From: Nevskia soli DSM 19509
GTDB taxonomy: Bacteria; Pseudomonadota; Gammaproteobacteria; Nevskiales; Nevskiaceae
Direction: 5' to 3'
Assembly (NCBI RefSeq): GCF_000711955.1
Contig: NZ_JONR01000028.1
Span: 11,553 to 75,552 of the forward strand
Length of the DNA: 64,000 bases
Below, in pieces: positions 35,846-44,293 of this stretch. The notes below the pieces were generated by a model that was not told the origin of the DNA, made no database searches, and was given only the letters and a program-made list of their open reading frames with translations. Made by a program: the position numbers and the translations under genes. Each line of letters opens with the position of its first letter. The first letter of the stretch is position 1.

Positions 35846-37225
35846 ATGCGTATTAGAAAGTACGATTTCAACTACGGCCGAAGGGCGTTGATGGAGAAGG
35901 TGGTGAAGGGCACCGCAGCTGCCGGTGTGCTCGCTCCGATCTGGCCCATGGTCGCCGACGCTGCGGACTCAACCAAGGCCTATCCCGACGAATTGACGTC
36001 GATCGAGATGTTCACCAAGGGCAAGCTCAAACCGGGCGACATGATCGACGTGAACACCGTCGAGATCGTCAAGGAGCTACTCGATCCTTTCACTTATCAT
36101 CAGATTACTACCCAGGGTCGCAAGATCAAGCTGCGTGCCCCGACCAAGGACCTCACCAAGTATTATCCGGTGAAGTGGCTTGAGAAGACCATCGCTAGCA
36201 AGGGCCAGGCGGTCTTCGGACCGGACGGTAACGTCTACACCAAGGACGGCAAGACTTGGACTGGCGGTCAGCCATTTCCTGAGATTCGCACAGGTGCCGA
36301 AGCGCTTGCCAATATGTCGTTGTGCTGGTGCAAGCACGACTACTCGGGTCATGCCATTCATGAGCGGTCTGTCTCGCCGGCTGGCGACGTCGACTACAGC
36401 TACGAATTCATCAAGGTCGAGTTGCAGGTTACGGCACGTCTTGACGGCCAGATATTCCAGAACAAGAATGATCTGCTGCGCTATCACGTATTCGCCTTTG
36501 CCTCGCCGTCGGAGCAGGCTGGCACGTCGTTCCTCGACATCTGGCACTACGACCAACGCAAGTTCAACGACCTGTACGGCTATCTGCCTCAGTTTCGCCG
36601 CGTGCGGCAGTTCCCGACCAACCAGCGTTTCGAACCGCTGGTGCCGGGTGTGGTTTGGCAGCTGACAGATCCGTGGGGGGCAGGCGACCCCATGCTGACC
36701 TGGGGCAACTTCAAGATCGTCGAGCGCAAGCCGATGCTCGGTCCGTTCCAAGGCAACTGGACGGGATCCAAGCCGAATTGGGATCATCCAGTGCACGGCG
36801 GGCCGAAGGGCACCCAGTTCTTTGATGCGGAGTGGGAAATGGTGCCCGAAATGCTGGTGGTAGATTTCGAGCCGACCGGTTATCCGCGTGCTCCGGTGAG
36901 CAAGAAACGGGCGTGGATTGATGCGCGTACCGGCAATTACTTCAACTGCGGCCGCTTCGATCGCCAGGGCAAGCCGTGGGTGAACTTTGAGCTGGGTTCC
37001 GGCCAGATGGTTGACGGTTCCACGGTCTGGAAGGATTCCCACGGCAACACCGAGTGGTCGTGGCAGTACGTGCATATCTACGATGTGCAGACCGGCCGCA
37101 TTAGCCTTATCGAGTACAAGCCGCAGGTGACCGGTGGTCATAAGAGTCAGCTCGAAGCCGACCCAATGGCGATCTACCAGAAGTACTGCACCCAGGAAGC
37201 GATTCAGCGCCTGGGCCAGGTGTAA
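35846..37225 (+). CDS. DUF1329 protein, Tat-type signal (second copy)
   Basis: 459-aa paralogue of the gene at 33991. N-terminus NYGRRALMEKVVKGTAAAG has the Arg pair again at residues 12-13 and a probable cleavage near ADA|A (39). The same core: FNDLYGYLPQFRRVRQFPTNQRFEPLVPG and VSKKRAWIDARTGNYFNCGRFDRQGKP. Start ATG 35846 with AGGAG. The two copies are clearly diverged, so they may bind different ligands or form a heteromeric pair. A hairpin resembling a terminator follows. Confidence 0.9.
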   Translation: MRIRKYDFNYGRRALMEKVVKGTAAAGVLAPIWPMVADAADSTKAYPDELTSIEMFTKGKLKPGDMIDVNTVEIVKELLDPFTYHQITTQGRKIKLRAPTKDLTKYYPVKWLEKTIASKGQAVFGPDGNVYTKDGKTWTGGQPFPEIRTGAEALANMSLCWCKHDYSGHAIHERSVSPAGDVDYSYEFIKVELQVTARLDGQIFQNKNDLLRYHVFAFASPSEQAGTSFLDIWHYDQRKFNDLYGYLPQFRRVRQFPTNQRFEPLVPGVVWQLTDPWGAGDPMLTWGNFKIVERKPMLGPFQGNWTGSKPNWDHPVHGGPKGTQFFDAEWEMVPEMLVVDFEPTGYPRAPVSKKRAWIDARTGNYFNCGRFDRQGKPWVNFELGSGQMVDGSTVWKDSHGNTEWSWQYVHIYDVQTGRISLIEYKPQVTGGHKSQLEADPMAIYQKYCTQEAIQRLGQV

Positions 37226-37237
37226 AGTCGAGCACGG

Positions 37238-37277
37238 GCGCCGTCCTTCTCCACAGGGAGGGACGGCGCTGTTCTTA
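37238..37277 (+). terminator. Rho-independent-like terminator after DUF1329
   Basis: GCGCCGTCC (37238-37246) pairs with GGACGGCGC (37261-37269). A U-rich but interrupted TGTTCTTA follows. It probably closes the envelope block. Confidence 0.6.
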
Positions 37278-37401
37278 GGGGCACAAGCGATCTGGCCCGG
37301 CGCTTGGTGCGACGCAGTCAAAATAAAGTATCCGGAGCGTGACTTCGCTGCCGCGTATGCCGGGTCAGATGACATCAATCATTCCGGACCGAGGTATAAG
37401 C

Positions 37402-38421
37402 GTGCTCCCCGCAGTTCCTTCGCAATATCGTCAGATTTTTCTCCGGCAGCGTCCGGATGGCATTCCGCAGCCGGAGCATTTTGGTATCCGCACCGTGCCG
37501 ATGCCGGAACTGTCGGAGGGACAATTCTTGGTCAGAAACCACTACCTGTCCGTCGATCCCGCGATGCGCGGGTGGGTCAGCGCCGTTGGCAACTACTCGA
37601 CCCCAGTTCCACTTGGTGCGGTGATGCCTTCCTACGCCTCGGGCGAGATCGTTCTTTCGCACCACCCCGATTATGAAGTCGGATCACGCGTCATGGGCAT
37701 GCTGGGGTGGCAGGAATTCGCCGTCTGCAATGGCTCTGAAATCAAGCGAAGAATTCAGGACAAGGACGAGCCGTTGTCGCTGTCCTTAGGCATCCTCGGG
37801 CTGAATGGGTTCACGGCGTATTTCGGTCTGATCGACATTGGCGCGCCGAAGGACGGCGACGTCGTCGTAGTGTCCACGGCTGCCGGAGCGGTTGGATCTG
37901 CGGTGGGACAGATCGCCAAGATCAAGGGGTGCCGTGTGATCGGAATTGCAGGTGGAGCGGAAAAGGTCCGCTGGTGCAAGGACATCGGCTTCGATGACGC
38001 GGTGGACTATAAACGAGCCGGTTTCAGTTCTCAGCTCGCTGCGCTCTGCCCGAATGGAGTGAACGTCTTTTTCGACAATACTTGCGGTGCCATTTCCGAT
38101 GCGGTGATGCCTCTGCTGGCGAACGGTGCAAGTGTTGTGGTCTGCGGCACAGCCTCGGTTTCCAGCTGGACGCCCTGGCCCATGGGACCTCGGGTTGAGC
38201 GGCATCTGTTGGTGAAACGGGCGCGCATGCAGGGCTTTCTTGCAATGGATTACGAGCACCGTTACAACGAGGCTGTCATCTGCCTGAAAAACTGGCTCTA
38301 TAAGGGCCGCCTGAAACATCGCGAGGACATTCTTGATGGTCTGGAGGGCGCCCCCGGATCAATTCGGGACCTCTATCGCGGGGATAACGCCGGCAAGCGA
38401 TTGATCAGGCTGGTTGCCTAG
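37402..38421 (+). CDS. NADP-dependent medium-chain reductase, CurA / leukotriene B4 dehydrogenase-like
   Basis: 339-aa zinc-independent MDR enzyme reducing enones or similar alpha,beta-unsaturated carbonyls. N-terminal QIFLRQRPDGIPQPEHFGI and RNHYLSVDPAMRGWVS are family marks. The NADP fold is VVVSTAAGAVGSAVGQIAKIKGCRVIGIAGG. C-terminal FLAMDYEHRYNEA is conserved. GTG 37402 with GAGG seven nt upstream gives the family's usual N-terminus. ATG 37369 or GTG 37339 would add 11-21 residues without family match. Followed closely by a MoeA-like gene. Confidence 0.88.
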   Translation: MLPAVPSQYRQIFLRQRPDGIPQPEHFGIRTVPMPELSEGQFLVRNHYLSVDPAMRGWVSAVGNYSTPVPLGAVMPSYASGEIVLSHHPDYEVGSRVMGMLGWQEFAVCNGSEIKRRIQDKDEPLSLSLGILGLNGFTAYFGLIDIGAPKDGDVVVVSTAAGAVGSAVGQIAKIKGCRVIGIAGGAEKVRWCKDIGFDDAVDYKRAGFSSQLAALCPNGVNVFFDNTCGAISDAVMPLLANGASVVVCGTASVSSWTPWPMGPRVERHLLVKRARMQGFLAMDYEHRYNEAVICLKNWLYKGRLKHREDILDGLEGAPGSIRDLYRGDNAGKRLIRLVA

Positions 38422-38482
38422 CGTCGACGCCAGACATGTCGGCAACCAAGCGGCCGTTCCGCTTTCCGCACCATCGGAATGC

Positions 38483-39490
38483 ATGACGACGCTTGAGCAG
38501 GCCTATGCCACGTACCGCGAGATTTTATGCTCGCTGTCAGTGGAATCTGTTCCCATCGATATGGCGATCACTCGAGTGGTTAGTGAGACCGTGCGTGCTG
38601 TCTGCGATGTGCCACAAGTCTCTCGATACGGAATGGACAGTTATTCATGGCTCTCTGCCGAAGTTATGCCCGTTTCTCTGAGCAAGCCCATGGCCTTGAA
38701 GAGGGGCGCCGCGCTGACTCGACCAGGTTGCCGGCTAACTTCCGACAAGCTACGGGAGATCATCGACGCCGGCTTGGCTTTGGTCGAGGTCGTACGCCGT
38801 CCAAAGATCCGGGTCATCGCCGTCGGCAACGTGTCGCAGCCGCAAAGGGATTCAGTTCGGTGGGAACAGGTGCGATCAAGTAACGGTGTGATGATCGCCG
38901 CGATGCTGCAGAAGTGGGGCTACGAGCCGCCTGCTGTCACCCACGTCGCCGACGGCGAATCTTTATTGGAGAACCTGCTGGATGATTCGATGCGGAAAGC
39001 CGATCTTGTCATTATCTCCAGCGGCACCTTAAACGGCGCCCACGATGCACTTCTGACCTCGGCGCAAGGCGTCGGGGTCAAGTTGATCTTCAGAGGCATC
39101 GAACACACGCCAGGTTCCTCGATCTCATTCGGTACTAAAGGCTCTAGCGCATTGATGGTCCTACCGGAAAGTTCCGGCGGCATCCTGGTGGGGATGGCTC
39201 TGCACGTCCGCTATGTTCTGGACTGCCTCGAAGGACAGCTGCCGGCGGGCCCGGTGTGGTCGCCCGGCGTGCTGGCAAGTGGGATCGAGTTTCCCTCCGA
39301 TATGGTCCGCTTTGTACTTATGCGTCTATACGTCAACGAAGCTGGGATGACTCGCCTATTCCCTGCCCCTGACAACCCAGATTCAGACATCGATCCGCTG
39401 GCACTTCGAGATGTGATCGCCTGGATCCCTTCGGATGAGAAGCCGATGCCAAGCGGCTCGATTCTGTACTGGACTGATCTTATTCAATAG
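38483..39490 (+). CDS. Divergent MoeA-like protein
   Basis: 335 aa from ATG 38483. MoeA inserts molybdate into adenylylated molybdopterin. Similarity is to the molybdopterin-binding fold: SSNGVMIAAMLQKWGYEPPAVTHVAD and ADLVIISSGTLNGAHDALL. Key motifs are altered: the usual MDGYA reads MDSYSW, the SGG-x-S-x-G-x-x-D segment reads SSGTLNGAHD, and the LPGNP segment reads LPESSGG. The domain-II part is shortened compared with ~400-aa MoeA. It may be a specialised paralogue or a non-catalytic relative. It lies between a CurA-type reductase and a CMD protein. Confidence 0.7.
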   Translation: MTTLEQAYATYREILCSLSVESVPIDMAITRVVSETVRAVCDVPQVSRYGMDSYSWLSAEVMPVSLSKPMALKRGAALTRPGCRLTSDKLREIIDAGLALVEVVRRPKIRVIAVGNVSQPQRDSVRWEQVRSSNGVMIAAMLQKWGYEPPAVTHVADGESLLENLLDDSMRKADLVIISSGTLNGAHDALLTSAQGVGVKLIFRGIEHTPGSSISFGTKGSSALMVLPESSGGILVGMALHVRYVLDCLEGQLPAGPVWSPGVLASGIEFPSDMVRFVLMRLYVNEAGMTRLFPAPDNPDSDIDPLALRDVIAWIPSDEKPMPSGSILYWTDLIQ

Positions 39491-39559
39491 ACACTTCATT
39501 TCAGCCCCTGAATATTAACCAGCGGGATTTTTCTGCCGAATATGTGGGGAATTGCATAT

Positions 39560-39937
39560 ATGTCCGAAGAAATGTTCGAGAAAGGTCTCGCCATGCGCCG
39601 GAAAGTGCTAGGTGACGCGTATGTTGATTCGGTCTTGAAGGGAGCGGACGAGTTTAGCCAGCCGTTGCAGGAATACGTTACGAAATATTGCTGGGGCGAC
39701 GTGTGGAACCGGCCAGGCTTAGAGCTTAGGACGCGTAGCCTTCTCAATCTGGCGATGCTCGCCGCCCTGAACCGTCCGCATGAACTGAAGATTCACCTAC
39801 GCGGCGCTCTCAACAACGGAGTTAGCAAGCAGGAAATCAGCGAAGTATTTCTGCAGGTCGCGGCTTATTGCGGAGCGCCGGCTGCAATGGACGCCATCCG
39901 AGTCGCTGGCGAGCTTTTCAGGGAACTTGGCAAATGA
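39560..39937 (+). CDS. Carboxymuconolactone decarboxylase-like protein
   Basis: 125-aa all-helical AhpD/CMD-fold protein. GDAYVDSVLKGADEFSQPLQEYVTKYCWGDVWNRPGL, RTRSLLNLAMLAALNRPHELKIHLRGALNNG and VFLQVAAYCGAPAAMDA follow the gamma-carboxymuconolactone decarboxylase pattern (PcaC type), which lacks the CxxC peroxidase pair of AhpD. True decarboxylase activity is not assured, because many catabolic clusters carry CMD proteins of unknown role. ATG 39560 preferred over ATG 39542, though neither has a strong ribosome-binding site. Confidence 0.88.
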   Translation: MSEEMFEKGLAMRRKVLGDAYVDSVLKGADEFSQPLQEYVTKYCWGDVWNRPGLELRTRSLLNLAMLAALNRPHELKIHLRGALNNGVSKQEISEVFLQVAAYCGAPAAMDAIRVAGELFRELGK

Positions 39938-40089
39938 CTCAGTCCGCGATATTGCTTGCATGAGATGTGAAATGGCAACCAGCGGACATCTCGCGGTTCC
40001 CGAAAAGCGATCAAAATGGCAATCCTGCGAAAAGCTGGATTGCTCAAGAAGCTTGCATATACGCAATTGATAGGCTGAATAAAAAGAAA

Positions 40090-40106
40090 GAGTTTCATTT
40101 ATCAAA
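40090..40106 (+). promoter_or_regulatory. Shared regulatory motif, copy 2 (GAGTTTCATTTATCAAA)
   Basis: Lies in the 408-bp gap 39938-40345 ahead of the BKACE operon. It belongs to a 20-base exact repeat (40078-40097) also present at 27587-27606. No other gene or element was recognised in this gap. Confidence 0.6.
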
Positions 40107-40345
40107 ATTTGGCCTGTAAGCTCCATCCACATGCTGTAGTCGGGCGATAGAAAGACTCATTCGAGGAATACAACGCGGCGCTATCAAGCGTCGGCCGCAC
40201 CTGAACGAACGGCTGATCCCGGCCGGTCGTGGGGGTAGATCGAAGTGTCCTGCGTTGCATCCGATTCAGGAGACGGGAATAACAAAGGGCAGCGAACGTC
40301 GGCACCTAAAAGCCGGCTTCGGTCAGCCGATCGATTGGAAACATC

Positions 40346-41281
40346 ATGTCCAAAGAACGTAAAGTCATCATTACCTGCGCAGTGACCGGCTCGATTCATA
40401 CGCCGACGATGTCGCCGTATCTTCCCGTCACCGCCGAGCAGATCGCTGCGAATGCCATCGACGCCGCCAAAGCGGGCGCCGCGATCGTCCACCTGCATGC
40501 CCGCAATCCTAAGGATGGGCGCCCGGATCAGTCGCCTGAGCTGTTCGAACCATTCTTGAAGGAAATTCGCAGCCGCTCGAATGTAGTCATGAATCTGACC
40601 ACTGGTGGCTCACCCGCGATGTCGATCGAAGACCGCGCCCGGCCTGCTTTCCGCTTCAAGCCTGAAATCGCCTCACTCAACATGGGTTCGATGAACTTCG
40701 GCCTGTACCCCATGATGGGGCGCTTCAAGGAATACAAATACGACTGGGAATACGAGTACCTTGAAGGATCGCGTGGCCGGATCTTTCGCAATACGTTCGC
40801 CGATATCGAATACATCCTCCGCGGCTGCGCCGAGTACGGCACCCGCTTCGAGATTGAATGCTACGACATCGGGCATCTATATACGCTCTCGCACTTCGTC
40901 GATCGCGGCCTCATCAAAGCACCGCTTTTCATCCAGTCGGTGTTCGGTATTCTCGGCGGCATCGGTGGTGATCCGGAAGACGTCATGTACATGCGCCGCA
41001 CCGCCGATCGTCTGTTCGGCCGCGATACCTACGTCTGGTCGGTTCTCGGCGCCGGCCGCAACCAGATTCCCGTCGCTACTCAAGCCATTACCCTGGGGGG
41101 CAATGTTCGCGTCGGCCTTGAGGATTCACTGTGGCTCAAGAAGGGCAGGCTGGCCACTTCTTGCGCCGAGCAGGTCGTGTTGGTGCGCGGCTTGATTGAG
41201 ACCATGGGGCTGGAAATCGCGACGCCCGACGAGGCGCGCTCCATTTTGGGCCTCAAGGGCGCCGCCAACGTCGATATCTGA
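40346..41281 (+). CDS. Beta-keto acid cleavage enzyme (BKACE, DUF849)
   Basis: 311-aa TIM-barrel metal enzyme of the Kce/BKACE family. These condense a beta-keto acid with acetyl-CoA and cleave it to acetoacetate and a new acyl-CoA. The founding member acts on 3-keto-5-aminohexanoate. Zn ligands His49 and His51 are visible in AAIVHLHARNP. NLTTGGS, FEIECYDIGHLYTLSHFVDRGLI and the C-terminal VGLEDSLWLKKG are family marks. The substrate-selecting residues cannot be interpreted by eye. First gene of a three-gene unit with crotonase and CaiB. ATG 40346. Confidence 0.92.
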   Translation: MSKERKVIITCAVTGSIHTPTMSPYLPVTAEQIAANAIDAAKAGAAIVHLHARNPKDGRPDQSPELFEPFLKEIRSRSNVVMNLTTGGSPAMSIEDRARPAFRFKPEIASLNMGSMNFGLYPMMGRFKEYKYDWEYEYLEGSRGRIFRNTFADIEYILRGCAEYGTRFEIECYDIGHLYTLSHFVDRGLIKAPLFIQSVFGILGGIGGDPEDVMYMRRTADRLFGRDTYVWSVLGAGRNQIPVATQAITLGGNVRVGLEDSLWLKKGRLATSCAEQVVLVRGLIETMGLEIATPDEARSILGLKGAANVDI

Positions 41282-41312
41282 CCATTCGCTAAAAGGGCTG
41301 AGGAGAACAATC

Positions 41313-42092
41313 ATGGCACAGCAGGAAATCATCGAGCATACCAAGCAGGGCCGTGTGTCGGTCCTGTCTATGAACTACCGTCCGCACAACCTTCTTGGAC
41401 CGACGCTCCTCAAGGAACTCATCGCCGCTCTAAAGAAGGCCAACGATTCTGGTTCGACCGCGATCGTGCTCAGGAGCAGCCTGCGCCACTTCTCCGCCGG
41501 CGCCGAGATTGAGATGTTCGAAGCGGTGGTCAACGATGGCGCCGAGTTGCCTTGCGACTTTGTGCAGTTTCTGCACGAGTTCGAGACTTTTCCGCTGCCG
41601 ATTGTGGCCAGTATCCACGGCGTCTGCGTGGGTGGCGGCTTCGAGGTGGCGCTGGCGTGTGACTACATTGTCGCTGCGGCGTCGTCAAAGATCGGCTCCG
41701 TTGAGGCTACTTTGGGGTTGCATCCCCTGATGGGTGCTATCCAGCGCACCACGCAGCGCGCTGGCATTCTGCGTGCCAAGGAGATGGCGTTGCTGGGCCG
41801 ACGTTACGATCCGGTGACCCTCGAGCGCTGGGGCTTGATCAACCTAGTCGTGCCTGATGCTGACTTGGACCAGACCGCCTTTACGATTGCCGAGGAGTTG
41901 GCCCATGGTCCGACGGTGGCCCATATTGCTACCAAGAAGCTCGCGCATGTGGCGGTGAACCAGGGAGTCGACGCCGCAGACAAGGCGATGACGGATATCC
42001 AGAAGTCGATCTGGGCATCACAGGATCTCAAAACCGGCCTGATCGCGTACCGGCAGACTGGAGTCGGCGCGGCAAAATTTGAGGGGTGCTGA
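41313..42092 (+). CDS. Enoyl-CoA hydratase/isomerase (crotonase family)
   Basis: 259 aa. Oxyanion hole elements RHFSAGAEIEMF and SIHGVCVGGGFEVALACDYIVAA. The catalytic-Glu position is retained in SVEATLGLHPLMGAIQRT. ATG 41313 follows GAGGAG, 31 bp after the BKACE stop. The last codon is one base from the CaiB start, so the unit is co-translated. Likely hydrates or isomerises an enoyl-CoA in the BKACE pathway. Confidence 0.92.
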   Translation: MAQQEIIEHTKQGRVSVLSMNYRPHNLLGPTLLKELIAALKKANDSGSTAIVLRSSLRHFSAGAEIEMFEAVVNDGAELPCDFVQFLHEFETFPLPIVASIHGVCVGGGFEVALACDYIVAAASSKIGSVEATLGLHPLMGAIQRTTQRAGILRAKEMALLGRRYDPVTLERWGLINLVVPDADLDQTAFTIAEELAHGPTVAHIATKKLAHVAVNQGVDAADKAMTDIQKSIWASQDLKTGLIAYRQTGVGAAKFEGC

Positions 42093-42093
42093 C

Positions 42094-43383
42094 ATGAGCG
42101 GTCCGCTGGCTGGAATTCGCGTGGTGGACTTCTCCCGCGTACTAGCGGGTCCGCTTTGCGCCCGCACTCTCTTGGACCTCGGTGCCGACGTCGTCAAAAT
42201 CGAGCCACCGAATCCGGATTTGTCGCGTTCGGCATTTCCGTTCAACGAGGGGATGTCGGGCTACTACGCCCAGCAGAACGCTGGCAAGCGTAACGTCAGT
42301 GTCGACCTCAATGTTCCCGGTGCGCGGGACATGGTGCTGAAACTTTGCGATCAAGCTGACGTGATTGTCGAGAACTTCCGCGCCGGAACTCTTAGGTTCT
42401 TCGGCCTGGATTACGAAACGCTCAGCAAGCGTAACCCCAAGTTGGTCTATGTCTCAATTACCGGTTATGGTCAAGGTGGTCCCTGGCGGGGACGCATGGC
42501 CTACGCTCCGACGGTACAGGCGGAGGGCGGATTTACCGCCAACTCCTTGCGCCACTTTGGCGACGCTCTGGTCGAGCCACGAACGGATAGCCTGTCCCAT
42601 GCTGATGTCTACACCGGCATGCAGGCGGTCATCGCGGTGCTCGCGGCGCTGAATCGCCGTTCGGTGACGAGTGAGGGCCAGTACGTCGATGTGTCCATGG
42701 CGGCGACGCTGCTGGCCATCAATGAACGGGCTCACGTAGATCTCAACAACTTCGATCTTGGCGATGAGCCGGCCATTCTTGGCGCGACAGATGCCCCGTT
42801 CTTCGTCGGGCCAGAGGGCGAGCAGTTCGTCCTGTCGATGAGTCTGGTTGGTTCGATTACCTTCCCTCTTTATCTGCAAGCCATGCGCCGCTTCGACATC
42901 GGCGATGACCCTCGTTTCCGCTCGGCGTCTCTGCGCAAGAAGCACATCAAGGAGCTTCACGCAATCATCCAGAAGTGGATGCTTACGTTCCGAAGCCTGG
43001 CAGACCTCGATGCTCAGCTCGACGAGGCGAAGATCGCGATGGGGCGTCTGCGCGGCGTCAATGCACTCGCCGATTCCGAGTGGTCGGAGTACTGGGGGGC
43101 TACGCAGGAAGTCTCTGATCGCAACGGCGGAACGTACCGCCTGCCAGGTCGTCCGTGGCGCTTCTCCAAGGACGCATTGGTGCCGATCGGTGACCCAGCG
43201 TTTCGCGGCGAACACAATCGCACAGTCTTTGCCGAGATGGGCATGAGCCAGGCTGAGATCGAGTCAGCGGTGGAATCTGGCGCACTGCTCTTCGACTCGA
43301 CATTGGGGAAGAAGCCGACGAGTTCGTCGCAGGAGTTTAGCGCGCCCGAACTGAAGGTGGTGGAATCGAATCGGGCTGCCTAA
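42094..43383 (+). CDS. CaiB/BaiF-type (family III) CoA-transferase
   Basis: 429 aa. FSRVLAGPLCARTLLDLGADVVKIEPP and QNAGKRNVSVDLN are the CoA-binding signatures. The catalytic Asp sits in SEGQYVDVSMAA (residue ~199). Family III enzymes move CoA between carboxylates, often in degradation of carnitine, aromatic or bile-acid substrates. ATG 42094 begins one base after the crotonase stop and is preceded by GAGGGG. A strong terminator follows at 43502. Confidence 0.93.
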   Translation: MSGPLAGIRVVDFSRVLAGPLCARTLLDLGADVVKIEPPNPDLSRSAFPFNEGMSGYYAQQNAGKRNVSVDLNVPGARDMVLKLCDQADVIVENFRAGTLRFFGLDYETLSKRNPKLVYVSITGYGQGGPWRGRMAYAPTVQAEGGFTANSLRHFGDALVEPRTDSLSHADVYTGMQAVIAVLAALNRRSVTSEGQYVDVSMAATLLAINERAHVDLNNFDLGDEPAILGATDAPFFVGPEGEQFVLSMSLVGSITFPLYLQAMRRFDIGDDPRFRSASLRKKHIKELHAIIQKWMLTFRSLADLDAQLDEAKIAMGRLRGVNALADSEWSEYWGATQEVSDRNGGTYRLPGRPWRFSKDALVPIGDPAFRGEHNRTVFAEMGMSQAEIESAVESGALLFDSTLGKKPTSSSQEFSAPELKVVESNRAA

Positions 43384-43501
43384 TGGAGTGCCATAAAGAT
43401 TAGGGGCCCTGGATCCTGTTTTATTGCTGTGCTGTTGTAATGATTTAAAGCAGAGCCGCGTGTGCATGTTTGTCTCCTCCCTCCTTGTGCGCATCGCGTT
43501 C

Positions 43502-43532
43502 AGGCCGGCTCTACATCGAGCCGGCCTTTTTT
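43502..43532 (+). terminator. Rho-independent terminator after CaiB gene
   Basis: Ten-bp stem AGGCCGGCTC / GAGCCGGCCT with a 6-nt loop TACATC and a run of six T. It ends the BKACE-crotonase-CaiB unit. Confidence 0.9.
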
Positions 43533-43580
43533 GGTTGAGTATGCAACTCGCAGAATCGAAATAACTGGAATGGAGTCCTC

Positions 43581-44291
43581 TTGAACAAACTGTTCCCTAA
43601 CGCTACGGCCGCAATCGAAGGCCAAATCAAAGATGGCATGGTGCTGGCTGTTGGTGGCTTCGGCCTATGCGGTATCCCGGAATCTCTGATAGATGCGTTG
43701 CAGGCGTCCGGCAAGAAGGATCTGACGGTCGTAAGCAATAATGCTGGTATCGACGGCTTCGGCCTGGGAAAGTTGCTGACGACGCGCCAGATCAAAAAGA
43801 TGATTTCGTCCTACGTCGGCGAGAACCGAGAGTTCGAACGCCAGTATCTCGCTGGCGAGCTTGAGCTAGAATTCACGCCCCAGGGTACGCTGGCCGAGAA
43901 GCTGCGCGCCGGCGGAGCCGGCATCCCAGCCTTCTATACCAAGACCGGCTACGGGACCATCGTCGCAACTGGTAAGGAAACTCGCCAATTTCCGGCCCAG
44001 GATGGCGCCCTGGAGTGGTACGTCATGGAGCGGGGGATCCGGACTGATGTGTCGCTGGTAAAGGCCTGGAAGGCCGACACGGCTGGTAACCTCGTCTATC
44101 GCCGCACGGCGAGGAACTTCAACCCGATGATCGCAGCAGCTGGCGCATTTTGCGTGGCCGAGGTCGAGATCGTGGTCGAAGTGGGTGAGCTTGATCCGGA
44201 CCAAATCCACACGCCGGGCATCTACGTTAATCGGCTGGTGCACAATCCCGTACCCGAAAAGCGCATCGAGCAGCGCACCGTGAGGAAATAG
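43581..44291 (+). CDS. scoA: Succinyl-CoA:3-ketoacid CoA-transferase subunit A
   Basis: 236 aa. VGGFGLCGIPESLIDAL, VSNNAGIDGFGLGKLL, KKMISSYVGENREFERQYLAGELELEFTPQGTLAEKLRAGGAGIPAFYT are close to ScoA/AtoD-type alpha subunits. Its partner follows 3 bp downstream. Activates acetoacetate with succinyl-CoA. The start is TTG 43581, five nt after GGAG, since no in-frame ATG/GTG lies nearby. The succinyl-CoA:acetoacetate type fits better than 3-oxoadipate CoA-transferase. Confidence 0.92.
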   Translation: MNKLFPNATAAIEGQIKDGMVLAVGGFGLCGIPESLIDALQASGKKDLTVVSNNAGIDGFGLGKLLTTRQIKKMISSYVGENREFERQYLAGELELEFTPQGTLAEKLRAGGAGIPAFYTKTGYGTIVATGKETRQFPAQDGALEWYVMERGIRTDVSLVKAWKADTAGNLVYRRTARNFNPMIAAAGAFCVAEVEIVVEVGELDPDQIHTPGIYVNRLVHNPVPEKRIEQRTVRK

Positions 44292-44293
44292 CA

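Noticed and set aside
36077..37378. 433-codon open frame on the minus strand opposite the second DUF1329 gene
   Set aside because: It is antisense to a well-matched Tat-signal DUF1329 gene, has no recognisable motif and no suitable start signal. A codon-bias shadow.
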